NCBI GenBank assembly: GCA_022842445.1
Contig: JALHPO010000007.1
Location: 1-64,000, forward strand
Length of the DNA: 64,000 nt
Direction: 5' to 3'
DNA from: Nitrospira sp.
GTDB taxonomy: Bacteria; Nitrospirota; Nitrospiria; Nitrospirales; Nitrospiraceae
This document shows positions 62,177 through 64,000 of this stretch, one piece after another. Made by a program: the position numbers and the translations under genes. The notes beneath the pieces were generated by a model. The model had not been told where the DNA came from. It did no database searches and was given only the letters and a program-made list of their open reading frames with translations. Every line of letters starts with the position of its first letter. The stretch's first letter is position 1.

Positions 62177-63844
62177 TTAAAACCGCGATCCCGCCAGCGT
62201 CACATCGGCATGGGTCCATGCGGTTTTGAATCGCTGTTCCACTACCTCCGCCTCAGCCTGTTTGCCCTGAGATTGGAGACTCTGCATCAATCCGTAACAG
62301 GCCCAGCCGTTGTCGGGATGTTTGGCCAGATCTGTTCGGTAGACCTCCTCGGCATCGGAAGCCCGTTTCGCCGCCAACAAGGTCGCTCCCAGGTAATGAC
62401 GGATAGGAATCGGCCAGAACGACGGTTCGGAATACGGCAAGCCGTCTTCTATCAGCACGGCATCTTTCAGCAGCTTGATCGCGCCGTCGTATTTCCCGCG
62501 GCGGGCGGCAATCTCGCCTGCCAACAGACGTTCCGCAATCTTGAGCAGGACTCGCTCAGTTTTCTCCTCAGGCGTGCGATCCCGCCCCAAGCGTTTCGTC
62601 AATCCTACTAAAACCGAGTGTTCACCTTCCGCTCCCGGGAGACGCCCGGTGCCCGCCAAGGCCAAACCGCGCCCAAGCCGCCATAGGCCATTGTGCAGAC
62701 GAAGGCCCTTGCCGGGCGCCGGCTCCCGCAACAATTCGGTCCACTGCCCGAAGCGTATCATGGACCAGAGGGGGGTCACACGAAACAGTTCCTTCCATTT
62801 ATCTTTCTGCGCCGCTTCCTCGCCGATCCGTTCAGCCAGCTGTCGTGCAACCTCCAAGGATTTAGCCTGTCGCCCCTCCATGGCCAATGACGCCCATAAG
62901 AAATGGAGGTTGTGCGGGTAGTAGCTGTCGGCATAGTCACCGGCTACGTTCCGACCAGCCAGGTACGCCTGATCGGTATGAGCCGCGTGCGCATTCCGCT
63001 CCGCCGAGTCATGGTAACGGCCCAGGCGCATATAGATATGGGCCGGCATATGCACCAGGTGCCCCGCGCCCGGCATCAGGCCGGGCAAGCGATCCGCGCA
63101 GGCCAGCGCCCGCTCCGGAGCCGAAGAGGCTTCGACCGCATGGATGTAATAATGACAGGCGCCGGGGTGATCGGGATGCTTCGACAGAATCGACTCCAAG
63201 GTAGACACGATCTCCTCCGTACCTGGCCTTGGCTGCCCCTCCGCGGTCCACAAGTCCCAGGGCCGTAAGTCCATCAGGGCCTCGGCGAACAACACGCCGG
63301 CATCCGGATCGTCGGGAAACTCCAGCCAGAGCGCTCGCATCGCCTCTACATACGCTTTGTCGAGCGCCGCCCTGGATCTGCCTTTAGACACATACCGCTT
63401 GCTCAATGCGTCAATGTACCCGCGCTCGACTGCGCTCAGTCTTGCACTCTGCGCGCGCGCCTTGCCCAGCGCCTCCACGGCTCGCCGCTCCTGCTGCTTG
63501 CCCATCGCCGCATTGATGTTGGGACCTAACGCGAGGGCAATACCCCAATAGGCCATGCCGGCAGTGGGGTCGAGTTTGGCTGCTTCTTCAAACGCCTGAA
63601 TCGCTTCGTCATGGTTGAAGGCATACACAAACCGGAGACCTTGATCGAAATACCGTTGGGCCTGCGCTGAGGATGTTGTAATGGCATGGTGCAGGGTGCC
63701 GAGATTGTCATACAGCGGAACCCGCTGATGAGTATCCTGGGGAGCGGCCGCAGAGACTTGAGCCGGATCATAGCCCGTCCAGATTGCGGCACAGAGCAGG
63801 CATCCGTTGAGGATTCGGCTTATCAGTCGCATCTCGTGTGTCAT
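62177..63844 (-). CDS. TPR-repeat protein
   Basis: 555 residues. An N-terminal hydrophobic segment (ILNGCLLCAAIWTGYD) may export it. Several TPR-like helical pairs are visible: YFDQGLRFVYAFNHDEAIQA with FEEAAKLDPTAGMAYWGIAL, and later LERPDNGWACYG-type repeats near the C-terminus. The sequence also has HYYIHAVEASSAPERALACA and HMPAHIYMRLGRYHDSAERN, typical of a widespread bacterial TPR family. Likely a protein-binding scaffold; the partner is unknown. Start could be the ATG 12 bases in. Confidence 0.85.
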   Translation of the reverse strand: MTHEMRLISRILNGCLLCAAIWTGYDPAQVSAAAPQDTHQRVPLYDNLGTLHHAITTSSAQAQRYFDQGLRFVYAFNHDEAIQAFEEAAKLDPTAGMAYWGIALALGPNINAAMGKQQERRAVEALGKARAQSARLSAVERGYIDALSKRYVSKGRSRAALDKAYVEAMRALWLEFPDDPDAGVLFAEALMDLRPWDLWTAEGQPRPGTEEIVSTLESILSKHPDHPGACHYYIHAVEASSAPERALACADRLPGLMPGAGHLVHMPAHIYMRLGRYHDSAERNAHAAHTDQAYLAGRNVAGDYADSYYPHNLHFLWASLAMEGRQAKSLEVARQLAERIGEEAAQKDKWKELFRVTPLWSMIRFGQWTELLREPAPGKGLRLHNGLWRLGRGLALAGTGRLPGAEGEHSVLVGLTKRLGRDRTPEEKTERVLLKIAERLLAGEIAARRGKYDGAIKLLKDAVLIEDGLPYSEPSFWPIPIRHYLGATLLAAKRASDAEEVYRTDLAKHPDNGWACYGLMQSLQSQGKQAEAEVVEQRFKTAWTHADVTLAGSRF

Positions 63845-63916
63845 GAAAACAGGAATTCGTCGAGAGGACAGAGCACGATGGGAGAACCGATACTCTGACA
63901 GCTCACTGGGCGAGTG

Positions 63917-64000
63917 TTAGAGGTTCCGCGACGACAGCATGGGATCGTTGTCCTGAACAACGGCCTTCGCTTTGATCTCCGATGTTTTCACCACTACCTT
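63917..64000 (-). CDS. Possible 3' end of a gene that continues past the right edge
   Basis: The minus strand is open from the window edge to a TAA at 63917-63919, giving 27 codons that end NDPMLSSRNL. The spacing to the next gene (72 bases) suits a coding end, but the piece is too short to identify. Confidence 0.4.
   Translation of the reverse strand, partial: KVVVKTSEIKAKAVVQDNDPMLSSRNL

Overview
The window looks like a chromosomal stretch of a Nitrospira-type bacterium (phylum Nitrospirota). It has moderately high GC, a Gram-negative envelope (prepilins, lipoproteins, LapA-domain protein, cellulose synthase), citramalate-type isoleucine synthesis, an ApgM-family gene inside the threonine operon, and abundant small exported proteins. 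The taxon is an inference from gene content; no marker seen here fixes the species. The DNA is mostly dense core genome. I see no prophage, CRISPR array, intact insertion sequence or obvious defence island.

Layout. 1-12,748 (minus strand) is a type IV pilus region. It holds two consecutive minor-pilin cassettes with the same order (FimT/GspH-like, PilV, PilW, PilX-like). The downstream one ends in PilY1, which is cut by the left edge; the upstream one ends in a PilB/GspE ATPase. The prepilin peptidase pilD lies just upstream. A short orphan LuxR-type regulator (12,960) diverges from pilD. 13,235-17,906 (minus) carries rlmB, cysS, dedA, surE, tRNA-Pro(GGG), a MerR regulator and ihfA. 18,046-25,807 (minus) is an aspartate-family operon read as aminotransferase, hom, thrC, an ApgM-like gene (candidate homoserine kinase), lysC and cimA. 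26,096-32,108 (plus) is pdxJ, nnr, tsaE, a LapA-domain gene and mutS, closed by a strong hairpin. Two small exported proteins of unknown function follow on the minus strand. 33,684-43,585 (minus) is the classic translation/RNA operon rimP, nusA, infB, ylxP-like, rbfA, truB, rpsO, pnp and an M16 protease.

43,600-49,119 is a mixed accessory stretch: a D-amino-acid aminotransferase, a chagasin-like inhibitor, a Rieske protein, a DUF192 protein, a ferredoxin, an exported cupredoxin, a lipoprotein, a CBS-domain protein and a small periplasmic protein. 49,671-52,910 (plus) is a compact bcsA-bcsS cellulose locus without bcsB; BcsA seems to have two PilZ domains. The remainder holds leuC-leuD, corA, cysQ, a class I aminotransferase, a lytic transglycosylase, an exported MsrA, a LOG/SLOG-type protein and a large TPR protein.

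How parts connect. CimA makes citramalate, and LeuCD can isomerise both citramalate and isopropylmalate, so the window supports a threonine-independent route to isoleucine. The aspartate operon makes phosphohomoserine only if a homoserine kinase exists; the only candidate here is the ApgM-like protein, which appears to have lost some expected metal ligands. That gene, the doubled pilin cassettes and the reduced cellulose locus are the points most worth a second look.
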